From an uncultured Lachnospiraceae bacterium (GTDB lineage Bacteria; Bacillota; Clostridia; Lachnospirales; Lachnospiraceae): a stretch of DNA of 38,945 bases. The notes beneath the pieces were generated by a model. That model had not been told where the DNA came from and searched no databases. It saw nothing but the letters and a program-made list of their open reading frames with translations. The translations under genes and the position numbers were made by a program. Location: positions 1 through 38,945 of the forward strand of contig CAJUEI010000007.1 in NCBI GenBank assembly GCA_910585255.1. The letters run 5' to 3'. Below are positions 31,021 through 38,945 of the stretch, one piece after another (positions within the stretch are counted from its first letter, which is position 1; each line of letters starts with the position of its first letter).

Positions 31021-32892
31021 ATGGATTATAAAAAACTCGCTTCTGATATCGTTGCAAAAGTTGGTGGTGCAGGTAATATTGCAAGTGTAACAAACTGTAT
31101 GACACGCCTGCGTTTTAAATTAAAAGATCTTAAAAAAGCAGATATAGAAGGATTAAAAAATTTAAAGGGAGTACAAGGTGTTGTAACAAAAAACGGTCAG
31201 TTTCAGGTTGTAATCGGTACAGAAGTCGGCTCGGTATGTCAGGAAGTAAAAAAACTGGGAAACTTTGGGGACACGGCTTCCATTCAGGATGATGGTGCAA
31301 AAAAGGGAATTCTTGCTATGTTTTTCGGTACATTAACCGATATTTTTCAGCCTGTCATTCCTGCTTTAGCCGGCTCTGGTATGATTAAAGCACTGCTGGC
31401 ACTGATGGTAGCCACTAAATTGGTCAATTCCCAATCACAGACCTATCAGATTTTTAATGCGTTTGGAGATGCACTCTTTTATTTTCTGCCTTTTATCTTG
31501 GGATTTTCGGCAGCAAAGCGTTTTAAATGCAGCCCTTATTTGGCGGCCGTATTAGCAGGAGTATTGATTCACCCAAGTTTTACCGGATTAAATACCGGAG
31601 ATGCCGTCCGGCTGTTTGGATTTCTTCCTGTTACAATGATCTCCTATACCGGAAGCGTGGTTCCTATTCTTTTGATTGTATGGGTACAATCGATCATTGA
31701 ACCATGGGCAAACCGAATTTCTCCAAAAGCCGTGAAAATCTTCCTTGCCCCGCTGCTTACCATAATATTAACTGGTATCGTGGCTATTGTAATTGCAGGA
31801 CCTTTAGGCAACTTAGTAGGTCAGGTACTGGCTATTGGCTTTAACTGGCTAAATGACTATGCCGGCTGGGTTATTCCTGTACTGATGGGTACGTTCTGTC
31901 CGTTCTTTGTTATGACAGGGATGCACTACTGTTTTGCCCCAATTCAGACTATTCAGTATGCTACATTAGGCTATGGTACGATCTTAGGACCTGGTATGTT
32001 AGCTTCTAATATTGCACAGGGCGTTTCTTCCCTTATGGTAGGAGTAAGAACCAAAAATAAAGATTTAAAACAATTAGCCATTTCTTCCGGTGCTACTGCA
32101 CTTATGGGTATTACAGAACCAGCACTGTATGGTGTCAATTTAAAATATAAAAGACCGCTCTATGCTGCTATGATCGGCGGCGGCGTATCTGGTCTCTATG
32201 CCGGTATTACCGGAATCCATACCTATTCTTCTACCACAGCGGGTCTGCTGGCTCTGCCTGTCTATATTGGAGGTGATGGATTCGGCAATGTAATTAATGC
32301 TGCCATTACCATTGTTATCTCTATGGCGGTTACTGCTGTTGCTGCTTGGTTTTTAGGTTTTGACGACCCAGTTGAAGAATCCAAAACAGAATCTTTCTTT
32401 CAGGAAGAAAATATCAGACAAACTGCAGCAGAAAAAGAGATTCTCTCTATTTCCTCGCCGTTAAAAGGAAATGCCTGTCCTCTTTCTGAGGTAAAAGATG
32501 ATGTATTTTCTAAAGAGATTGTTGGAAAAGGTGCTGCCGTTATTCCTTCCGAAGGAAAGGTGTATGCCCCGGAAGATGCAACGGTTGTTTCTTTATTCGA
32601 TACACTGCATGCAATCGGACTTCAAACAAAATCTGGTGTAGAAATTCTGATTCATATTGGTATGGATACCGTAGAATTAAAAGGACAGCACTTTACCGCA
32701 CATGTCAAACAGGGAGAACAAGTTAAAAAAGGACAGCTTTTAATAGAAATGGATTTGGATGCAATTCGGCACGCCGGATATGATATTACTACTCCGGTTA
32801 TTATCAGCAATACTATGGACTATCTCGATGTCCTTCCTGCCAAAAGCGGACAAATCCAGCCACAGGAAACACTGATTCGTATTATGAAATAA
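31021..32892 (+). CDS. bglP: Beta-glucoside PTS permease EIIBCA
   Basis: 623 residues in the order IIB-IIC-IIA, normal for BglP/BglF. The phosphorylated cysteine of IIB is Cys26 in SVTNCMTRLRF. The IIC membrane domain spans about 105-455 with the typical GITEPALYGV motif. IIA, about 480-623, carries the phosphorylated histidine in LIHIGMDTVEL. It takes up and phosphorylates beta-glucosides such as salicin, arbutin or cellobiose. The ribosome site AGGAGG is 7 nt before the ATG. A GGAGC/GCTCC hairpin (30949-30983) lies between licT and this gene. Confidence 0.96.
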   Translation: MDYKKLASDIVAKVGGAGNIASVTNCMTRLRFKLKDLKKADIEGLKNLKGVQGVVTKNGQFQVVIGTEVGSVCQEVKKLGNFGDTASIQDDGAKKGILAMFFGTLTDIFQPVIPALAGSGMIKALLALMVATKLVNSQSQTYQIFNAFGDALFYFLPFILGFSAAKRFKCSPYLAAVLAGVLIHPSFTGLNTGDAVRLFGFLPVTMISYTGSVVPILLIVWVQSIIEPWANRISPKAVKIFLAPLLTIILTGIVAIVIAGPLGNLVGQVLAIGFNWLNDYAGWVIPVLMGTFCPFFVMTGMHYCFAPIQTIQYATLGYGTILGPGMLASNIAQGVSSLMVGVRTKNKDLKQLAISSGATALMGITEPALYGVNLKYKRPLYAAMIGGGVSGLYAGITGIHTYSSTTAGLLALPVYIGGDGFGNVINAAITIVISMAVTAVAAWFLGFDDPVEESKTESFFQEENIRQTAAEKEILSISSPLKGNACPLSEVKDDVFSKEIVGKGAAVIPSEGKVYAPEDATVVSLFDTLHAIGLQTKSGVEILIHIGMDTVELKGQHFTAHVKQGEQVKKGQLLIEMDLDAIRHAGYDITTPVIISNTMDYLDVLPAKSGQIQPQETLIRIMK

Positions 32893-32904
32893 AGGGAGGC
32901 AGAT

Positions 32905-34317
32905 ATGAGTTTTCCAAAAAATTTTTTATGGGGCGGTGCTATTGCCGCCAATCAATGTGAAGGTGCCTATCAGGAAGATGGAAAAGGATTATCCATTCAG
33001 GACGTTATGCCCCATGGCATTACCGGCTCTGTCAGTGAAAAACCGATTCCTGAGAATTTAAAATTAATCGGAATTGACTTTTACCATCACTATCAGGAAG
33101 ATATTCAGTTAATGGCTGAAATGGGCTTTCGTGTTTTTCGCCTGTCCATTGCATGGAGCCGAATCTTTCCGTTAGGAGACGAAGAAACTCCTAATGAGGC
33201 AGGACTAGAATTTTATGATCGTGTATTTGATGAATGTAAAAAATACGGAATCGAACCGTTAGTTACGCTGTCTCATTACGAGACCCCTCTGCATCTGGCA
33301 AAAACCTATGACGGGTGGAGGGATCGGCGTATGATTACCTTTTTTGAGCGTTACTGCCGCACGGTATTTTCCAGATATCAAAATAAAGTAAAATATTGGA
33401 TTGTCTTTAATGAGATCAATGCACTCTGGAATTTTCCGCTGATGGGAGCCGGCGTCTGGACACCAAAAGAGCAGCTTACCCTTCAGGATAAATACCAGAT
33501 TGCCCACCATGAATTTGTGGCAAGTGCAGCTGCAGCCAAACTGCTTCATGAACGGATCCCTGATGCCAAGATAGGATGTATGGTATTGGGTGCCCTCCAC
33601 TATCCTATGACTCCAAATCCATCCGATCTGATTGCTATGACAGAAGCAGACCGCAATGTTACATTTTTCTGTGATGTAATGGCAAGAGGATATTATCCCT
33701 CTTATACAAAAAAAACTTGGGAAAAAGAAGGAATCACGATTGCTATGGAAGCAGGAGATTTAGAACTGCTCTCTCAATATACGGTAGATTTTATCTCTTT
33801 TAGTTACTATATGAGCAAATGTATTGCTTCTGATCCGTCCAAATATCAGCGAACCGGAGGAAACCTTTCACTGGGCATAAAGAATCCTTATCTTCCAGAA
33901 AGCCAATGGGGATGGCAGATCGATCCACAGGGACTTCGCTATACCCTGAATTATTTCTATGACCGCTATCAAAAACCTTTATTTATAGCAGAAAATGGTT
34001 TAGGTGCAGTCGATGAATTAGTAGAAGCAGACGGACAGAAAACCGTTTTAGACGATTATCGGATTCGCTATCTCTCCGAACATCTAAAAGAAGTAGAAAA
34101 AGCGATTGCAGAAGGCGTGGATGTAATGGGATATACCGCATGGGGATGCATCGATTTAGTCAGTGCCTCTACTGCACAGATGAAAAAACGATATGGATTT
34201 ATTTATGTAGATCGCAATGATGATGGAAGCGGAAGTCTTAAGCGATATAAGAAAAAGAGTTTTTATTGGTATCAAAATGTAATTGCTACAAATGGTGGCT
34301 GCTTAGAAGAAAAATAA
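32905..34317 (+). CDS. bglA: 6-phospho-beta-glucosidase, GH1
   Basis: 470 residues, typical GH1 length. It splits the phosphorylated beta-glucosides delivered by the PTS. The acid/base is Glu170 in FNEINALW and the nucleophile Glu363 in IAENG. The loop STAQMKKRYGFIYVD supplies the Ser, Lys and Tyr that bind the 6-phosphate, so it is the phospho-specific subfamily. It follows bglP by 12 nt with its own AAGGGAGG site. Confidence 0.96.
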   Translation: MSFPKNFLWGGAIAANQCEGAYQEDGKGLSIQDVMPHGITGSVSEKPIPENLKLIGIDFYHHYQEDIQLMAEMGFRVFRLSIAWSRIFPLGDEETPNEAGLEFYDRVFDECKKYGIEPLVTLSHYETPLHLAKTYDGWRDRRMITFFERYCRTVFSRYQNKVKYWIVFNEINALWNFPLMGAGVWTPKEQLTLQDKYQIAHHEFVASAAAAKLLHERIPDAKIGCMVLGALHYPMTPNPSDLIAMTEADRNVTFFCDVMARGYYPSYTKKTWEKEGITIAMEAGDLELLSQYTVDFISFSYYMSKCIASDPSKYQRTGGNLSLGIKNPYLPESQWGWQIDPQGLRYTLNYFYDRYQKPLFIAENGLGAVDELVEADGQKTVLDDYRIRYLSEHLKEVEKAIAEGVDVMGYTAWGCIDLVSASTAQMKKRYGFIYVDRNDDGSGSLKRYKKKSFYWYQNVIATNGGCLEEK

Positions 34318-34340
34318 TCTAAAATAGATAGTAAAAAGAT

Positions 34341-34383
34341 GCCAGAGTTTAAACGTTATCTGTCAAACTCTGGCTGTCTTTTC
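34341..34383 (+). terminator. Bidirectional terminator between bglA and the anti-sigma gene
   Basis: GCCAGAGTTT pairs with AAACTCTGGC. T-rich tracts follow on both strands (TGTCTTTT on plus, ATCTTTTTAC on minus), as expected for convergent genes. Confidence 0.88.
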
Positions 34384-34407
34384 TACAGTCCGCTTATCGC
34401 TTGTTTT

Positions 34408-35637
34408 TTAACCTATCGTTCTCTCATATCTTTGAGCAGTTGCTGTTCCGTCCTGATTCTCAGTCACAATTACAATACTTATTTTTTTCCACGATGTTGT
34501 CTCATCATCCCCTCCTGTATAAAAGATCATATAATCTCTTCCATCCTGAAAATCTGTTTGATAAAAATAAACCTCCGCTGATTCCTCTTCATCCGAATAA
34601 GAATAACAATATTTTCCATCCTCCTGTGTTATGACTACTGGATCTCCAACTGCTGCAAATCCTTCTAATGCTTCTCCATCCTGCTTATTTGCCAGCAGAT
34701 TATCTAAATTTTCTATTAATTCCCTATCCTCTTCATCTTCCATCGATTCTTCTGCACTACTATTCCAAGACGCTTCTAATTCCCTTAAATATACGTCTGC
34801 TGCTGCAGGATCTGCTTTCGAAGCATCGATTGGAAGAGAAAACAATAGATTAATCCCGCTGTATTCCTCATTTCTGCTGATTTTTCCGCTGCTTTCCTCA
34901 TATTGATACGCACTGCTATCAAAAAAAGTGGTATTGCTGATACAAAGATATAAGTCTCGATCCGCAAATGGAATCACATCATCACATTCAATTAGACGAT
35001 AAAAAATTCCATCTTGTACAAGATCGGTATATCCCCCATTCATAGAAGCAATATTATACTGCCATGGTTTTAGTCCTGCAATCAAAGGAGAAATAAAAAA
35101 ATTAATTTCACTATAGGCATCTTCACTGGTAGACGGCATAGGCGTTCCGTCTAACCGTTCTACTGCTACTGCAGCGTAGGTTCCTTTTAAATCAGGAAGC
35201 TGTTCTGAAAGATCACTCTGCCCCCACTTTTCTCCAGATGCAATTCCAAGCAGTGTAAACCGATACTCTCCCGCTTCCTTTGTTTCATTAATTTCCAATA
35301 CATCTTCCCCTGAAAAGACAGATTTCATCGTTTCAATCCCGCTTCTTTCTGCTAATTCCGCCATCTTCATATACCTAGCTGCCGCTAATACACTTCCTGT
35401 TGCCAATATCATACATGCCGCTGCTGCCGCTATCGTCAGCCTTCTCTTTCCGCCCTTTTTCATACTCACATTCTCCTTCCACTTTCCTAAAATATATTGA
35501 TTTAATTCCTGATCAGGCTCTATATCTAATGTAAGGGCAGTTTTTAAAATACTATCCAGATTTTGATTCTTCTCACAAGTTTGTTCTCCCTCATACCTTC
35601 TATTTTTATCCCTGCTTTTTTCATATTCATGCCTCAT
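34408..35637 (-). CDS. Membrane anti-sigma factor, DUF4179-like
   Basis: 409 residues from the ATG at 35637, which has AAAGGAG at 7 nt; an in-frame ATG at 35643 is too close to the site. A cytoplasmic N-terminal part of about 65 residues precedes one membrane helix (about 67-87, LTIAAAAACMILATGSVLAAA) and a large predicted outer domain. The gene overlaps the end of the ECF sigma gene by about 11 nt, the usual arrangement for a sigma and its anti-sigma. The cytoplasmic part would hold the sigma factor until an outside signal is sensed. The signal is unknown. Confidence 0.82.
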   Translation of the reverse strand: MRHEYEKSRDKNRRYEGEQTCEKNQNLDSILKTALTLDIEPDQELNQYILGKWKENVSMKKGGKRRLTIAAAAACMILATGSVLAAARYMKMAELAERSGIETMKSVFSGEDVLEINETKEAGEYRFTLLGIASGEKWGQSDLSEQLPDLKGTYAAVAVERLDGTPMPSTSEDAYSEINFFISPLIAGLKPWQYNIASMNGGYTDLVQDGIFYRLIECDDVIPFADRDLYLCISNTTFFDSSAYQYEESSGKISRNEEYSGINLLFSLPIDASKADPAAADVYLRELEASWNSSAEESMEDEEDRELIENLDNLLANKQDGEALEGFAAVGDPVVITQEDGKYCYSYSDEEESAEVYFYQTDFQDGRDYMIFYTGGDDETTSWKKISIVIVTENQDGTATAQRYERTIG

Positions 35638-36157
35638 AACCATACTCCTTTAATTTCTCTGCTATTGTCGTTCTTGCCGTATGCAGCCTGCTCTTTACGG
35701 TTCCCTTTGGAATATGCAGCAGTGCAGCAATCTCTTCTATATCCATCTGTGCAGAATAATAAAGATAAACCGGAATTCTATAATTCTCCTTTAATAAAGC
35801 TGTCTCCCTCCTTACCAATTCACGTAATTCCTTTGACAGATATGCCTCTTCCGGTGAATCCTCTAATCCGACTAATTCCATTCCTGCCGTCATTTGATCC
35901 AAACTTTCTTCTGGTGCAATCCGCTGCCTGCGTGCATACTTTCGCCTCTTACCTTTCCAAATCTTTACTGCTACTCCCAGAAGAAAGCTTTTTGGATTAT
36001 TGGACAGTTCAATTCTGCTTAAACGTCCCATTGCTTTCAGCATGGTTTCCTGATACAATTCATCTGCTCCATCTTTCTCTCCTGTCAAATGACAGCAGAA
36101 ACGATAAATTTCCCTCCCTTCTGTTTCAATCAATTCTGCAAATTCCTGACATGTCAC
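35627..36157 (-). CDS. ECF-type RNA polymerase sigma factor
   Basis: 176 residues with GTG start; GGGAGG stands 9 nt before it. Region 2 (about 15-75, with DELYQETMLKAMGRL) and region 4 (about 120-170, with AALLHIPKGTVKSRLHTAR as the helix-turn-helix) are clear. It directs RNA polymerase to stress or envelope genes and is held by the membrane anti-sigma gene that overlaps it. The gap upstream contains ATGAACC near 36230, which could be the -35 of an autoregulated promoter, but I cannot support it further. Confidence 0.93.
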   Translation of the reverse strand: MTCQEFAELIETEGREIYRFCCHLTGEKDGADELYQETMLKAMGRLSRIELSNNPKSFLLGVAVKIWKGKRRKYARRQRIAPEESLDQMTAGMELVGLEDSPEEAYLSKELRELVRRETALLKENYRIPVYLYYSAQMDIEEIAALLHIPKGTVKSRLHTARTTIAEKLKEYGYEA

Positions 36158-36378
36158 AACGATTTTCCTCCCGTATGGTTTTTTACAGATTTTCTGCCCT
36201 TCACTACTATATTGTCCTAACTATCCATCGGGTTCATATTTTAATACTCCCTTTTTCAATTCATTTGATAAAAAAATTTTTTCACAATAGATCATGGTTT
36301 TTATCTATCGTTTATGTTATCCTTAAAACAGCTTCAAATTCTATATCAATTAATAGGCGGGTAACTGGGGATATTCAG

Positions 36379-36413
36379 ATAAAATAACGCAGCGGAAATC
36401 TTTCTGCTGCGTA
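36379..36413 (-). terminator. Terminator of the ABC-F gene
   Basis: On the minus strand ACGCAGCAGAAA pairs with TTTCCGCTGCGT and runs into TATTTTAT. Confidence 0.75.
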
Positions 36414-36435
36414 AATAGTTTCTCTAATATTCTCT

Positions 36436-38256
36436 CTATAGTCTCCCTCCCGCCTCCAAGATCTTTTGAGCTAAATCATTTAAATACACCCATCTCTCCA
36501 TCTTTTCTTCCAAAACTAACTCCTTTTCTTCCTTTTCTTCTGTCAAAATCCGAAGTTTCCCATAATCCGCTGCACAAAGATTCATCTCGTTATCAATCTC
36601 CGCTATTCGTTTCTCTAACTGTGCAATCTCCTCGTCAATTCCTTCATACTCTTTTTTCTCCAGATAAGTAAATTTGGGCTTCTCATCTTTCTTCTTCCAG
36701 TTATTTTTTCCTCCTTTTTTCTCCTGTTCCTCTGTATTTTTTTTAATTTCTTCCCCCTCTGATTCCTTTTTTTGTAACAATGCCGTTTTATAATCTGAAA
36801 AATTTCCCTCATACTGCCGTACTACACCATTTTCTTCGAAAACAAACATCCGTTCCGCTATCTTATCTAAAAAATACCGATCATGCGAAACCGCCACTAC
36901 AATTCCTTCAAAACTTTCCAGATAATCCTCTAAAATCGTCAATGTCGCAATATCCAAATCATTAGTAGGCTCGTCCAAAAGCAGTACATTCGGTGCTTTC
37001 ATTAAAATATATAATAAATATAGTCTTCGTTTCTCCCCGCCGGAGAGTTTTCCAATTAAAGAATATTGCATTGCTCCGTTAAATAAAAACCGCTCCAACA
37101 TCTGAGAAGCTGTCACTGTTCCATCTACTGTCTGAATTACCTCCGCTTCCTCCCGAATAAAATCAATTACACGCTTTGTTTCATCCAATTTTTCATTTTC
37201 CTGAGAAAAATATCCAATCTTAACAGTCTGTCCTATCTCCAACTTGCCGCTGTCCGGCTTCAGTATTCCGCTGAGCAGCTTAAGAAGCGTACTCTTTCCA
37301 CATCCATTTGCTCCGACAATCCCAATCCGATCTCCGGGAAGCAGGATATAAGAAAAGTCTGAAATCAATACTTTTCCGTCAAATGCTTTAGAGATTTCTT
37401 CTATCTCTATTGTTTTCCGCCCAAGCCGGGAAGAAACTGACTGCAGTTCTACATTTTTCTCCTCTGCAATCTTCTCTCGATCCCGAAGCTGTTCAAATCT
37501 CTGGATATGTGCCTTCTGCTTTGTTGAGCGTGCACGTGCTCCACGCATCATCCACTCTAATTCCATCCGATATAAACTTTTATTTTTTCGCTCTGTAGCT
37601 AACGCCATCTCCTCCCGCTGTGCTTTTAATTCTACAAATTTCGAATAATTTGCCGAATAATGATAGAGCTTTCCTCTGTCAATCTCTACAATCTTATTGG
37701 TCACTTTATCTAAAAAATATCGATCATGAGTAACCATAATAAAAGCACCTTTATAACGATTTAGATAATTTTCCAGCCACTCTGCCATTTCATGATCCAA
37801 ATGATTGGTAGGCTCATCTAATACTAAAATATCTGCTGGTGTAAGGAGCGTCTGTACCAGTGCAATTCGCTTTTTTTGTCCGCCGGACAGATACTTTGGG
37901 AAAGCAGATACTTCTAAAATTCCCAGTTTTTCCAGCATAGCTTTTGCTTCTCCCTCTAAGTTTCGGTACTCCTGCTCAGCACGCTTTCCCTTTACTGCAT
38001 TTTCTAAGATTGATAATTTTTCGTCCAATATAGGGGTTTGCGGAAGATAAGCAATTCTTACTTTTTTTCCCTGTACTACAGTTCCGTTATCTGCTTCCTC
38101 TACTCCTGCAATGATCTTTAGCAGAGTTGATTTTCCGGTTCCGTTAATTCCAAGCACTCCAATTCTATCTCCTTCTTGAATTCCAAGACTAATATTGTCG
38201 AATAACACTTTTTCTGTATATACCTTACTAATTCCTTCTATTGTCAATAGATTCAT
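36436..38256 (-). CDS. ABC-F family ATPase (Uup/YdiF-like)
   Basis: 606 residues, two ATP-binding cassettes and no membrane domain. First cassette: Walker A GINGTGKST, signature LSGGQKKR, LDEPTNHLD. Second: GANGCGKST, LSGGEKRR, LDEPTNDLD. A linker of the ABC-F type (about 230-275, rich in Arg) lies between them. A charged, lysine-rich linker and C-terminal coiled coil (about 505-606) follow, as in Uup-like proteins. ABC-F proteins act on the ribosome. The short leader has no attenuator, arguing against an antibiotic-inducible resistance member. Promoter at 38308-38336. Confidence 0.93.
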   Translation of the reverse strand: MNLLTIEGISKVYTEKVLFDNISLGIQEGDRIGVLGINGTGKSTLLKIIAGVEEADNGTVVQGKKVRIAYLPQTPILDEKLSILENAVKGKRAEQEYRNLEGEAKAMLEKLGILEVSAFPKYLSGGQKKRIALVQTLLTPADILVLDEPTNHLDHEMAEWLENYLNRYKGAFIMVTHDRYFLDKVTNKIVEIDRGKLYHYSANYSKFVELKAQREEMALATERKNKSLYRMELEWMMRGARARSTKQKAHIQRFEQLRDREKIAEEKNVELQSVSSRLGRKTIEIEEISKAFDGKVLISDFSYILLPGDRIGIVGANGCGKSTLLKLLSGILKPDSGKLEIGQTVKIGYFSQENEKLDETKRVIDFIREEAEVIQTVDGTVTASQMLERFLFNGAMQYSLIGKLSGGEKRRLYLLYILMKAPNVLLLDEPTNDLDIATLTILEDYLESFEGIVVAVSHDRYFLDKIAERMFVFEENGVVRQYEGNFSDYKTALLQKKESEGEEIKKNTEEQEKKGGKNNWKKKDEKPKFTYLEKKEYEGIDEEIAQLEKRIAEIDNEMNLCAADYGKLRILTEEKEEKELVLEEKMERWVYLNDLAQKILEAGGRL

Positions 38257-38307
38257 ATTCTATTCCTTCCTCTCTCTGTATATGGATTTATCCTTATTTT
38301 TCATTTT

Positions 38308-38336
38308 ATCATATTCCATATAAATAAAAAAAGCAA
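38308..38336 (-). promoter_or_regulatory. Promoter of the ABC-F gene
   Basis: Minus strand TTGCTT (38331-38336), 17 bp, TATGAT (38308-38313). Confidence 0.55.
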
Positions 38337-38356
38337 GTCAGACTATTTTCAAATCA

Positions 38357-38593
38357 GGACGCCAGACGAAGTTCGTGTACTGCTGTTCCGCTCTCTAGAA
38401 AGAGAAGCTCTAAAACTTCTGAATCTATGTATATCCAACCGGACGGACCGGGGTGCAATTCGCCCGTACAGCGGGCTAAACACACCCCTTTTTTGCCATC
38501 AGAAGATGGCAAAAATCCTAGAAAATCGACAGAAGTCTAAGAGCTTCTAACTTTCCTCCGAAGTCACAGCAGTACGCGAACTTCATCTGGCTG
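38357..38593 (+). repeat. Structured repeat, copy E (subtype I, plus)
   Basis: Outer stem 38362-38385 with 38567-38590 (24 bp, two mismatches, one of which is a G-U pair). Core GGGGTG/CACCCC conserved with T6. Inner hairpin GCCATC/GATGGC (38495-38510). It lies about 20 bp upstream of the -35 of the ABC-F gene. Confidence 0.92.
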
Positions 38594-38794
38594 TATTGCT
38601 CCACAATCCACGTTTCTTCCTTTTGCTTCATTCTATCTTTATTCTTTTTTCCAAAATTTTCTTAATCAATAAGCTCGTAAGCAAATATTACGATTTCTTA
38701 GATTTAAGATTTAAACATAAAATTCTCCACAGATCTAAAAATAAAATTCTCTACGAATCAATGAATCAACTTAAAACTTACCAGAAGGAAAAAA

Positions 38795-38945
38795 CAGCTT
38801 GAGTGGAGAAGTAATCCCTTCCCGCTGTGACTTCGGAGGAAAGTTAGAACGTCTTATGCTTCTGTCGATCCCTAGAATTTTTGTCATCGACAGATGACAA
38901 AAAAGGGGTGTGTTTAGCCCGCTGTACGGGCGAATTGCACCCCGG
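38795..38945 (-). repeat. Structured repeat, copy F (subtype II, minus), cut by the window edge
   Basis: Only about 150 bp are inside the window. The left arm (38797-38826) resembles those of copies D and A in part. Inner hairpin GTCATC/GATGAC (38883-38898) and the first half of the core are present. The partner arm lies beyond 38945. About 200 bp of AT-rich spacer without a gene separate it from copy E. Confidence 0.88.

Noticed and set aside
36158..36435. Autoregulated ECF promoter at ATGAACC (about 36230)
   Set aside because: The -35 is plausible but no convincing -10 was seen and the group-specific consensus is not known to me.
36436..38256. Antibiotic-resistance ABC-F protein
   Set aside because: Short leader with no attenuator and a Uup/YdiF-like C-terminal coiled coil argue for a housekeeping member.

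Overview
The window looks like a chromosomal stretch from an anaerobic, low-GC Firmicute, most likely a spore-forming Lachnospiraceae gut bacterium. The basis is a T-box-controlled prolyl-tRNA synthetase, MecA, oxygen-sensitive pyruvate formate-lyase, a CotS-like protein, an [FeFe]-hydrogenase-like sensor and strong AGGAGG ribosome binding sites. Most of it is housekeeping or accessory metabolism. No tRNA or rRNA gene, CRISPR array or intact transposase was seen.

Layout. 1-134 is the edge of an unidentified structured element. 135-1886 (-) is a membrane-anchored GH18 hydrolase, followed by a gene-free AT-rich stretch with hairpins (1887-2581). 2582-5431 (-) is a three-gene module: a Ser/Thr kinase fused to a ParA/CpaE-like P-loop domain, a second CpaE-like protein, and a SAF/CpaB-like membrane protein. 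mecA diverges from it (5603-6358), then a DUF1858 protein (6480-6686). 6846-10609 (+) is an anaerobic pyruvate module in which pyruvate formate-lyase is in pieces: a catalytic domain without the glycyl-radical domain, a small look-alike lacking the radical glycine, and a stand-alone glycyl-radical protein. These are followed by the activase and a 2[4Fe-4S] ferredoxin. 10811-11509 is a MerR regulator; 11616-14246 (-) holds a DEAD-box helicase with a possible 5'-leader attenuator, and a TtcA-like protein. 14701-15465 (-) is a truncated esterase lying between two structured repeats. 16237-16902 is hemolysin III. 17099-20197 (-) holds a small protein with a sigma-D-like promoter, a soluble hydrogenase-chemoreceptor fusion and a PH-domain protein. 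20300-23464 (-) encodes a PEGA lipoprotein and phosphoglucomutase; 23580-26047 (-) a CotS-like pseudokinase and the CCA-adding enzyme; 26774-28210 (-) proS. 28722-29902 (+) holds a pseudouridine synthase and a small membrane protein. 29903-34317 (+) is a LicT-controlled beta-glucoside operon. 34408-36157 (-) is an ECF sigma/anti-sigma pair and 36436-38256 (-) an ABC-F ATPase.

The most unusual signal is a family of about 250-bp structured repeats, six copies (14371, 15746, 26112, 26491, 38357, 38795). They come as three convergent pairs, always one copy of subtype I (+) facing one of subtype II (-). The core is almost constant, but the outer 24-31-bp stem differs in every complete copy while staying nearly perfectly self-complementary. 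A short inner hairpin also shows compensatory changes. This points to a structured RNA or DNA-hairpin element whose pairs behave like long structured terminal inverted repeats of a mobile unit. The second notable system is the three-part pyruvate formate-lyase, whose three ORFs share one reading frame and are separated only by single stop codons.
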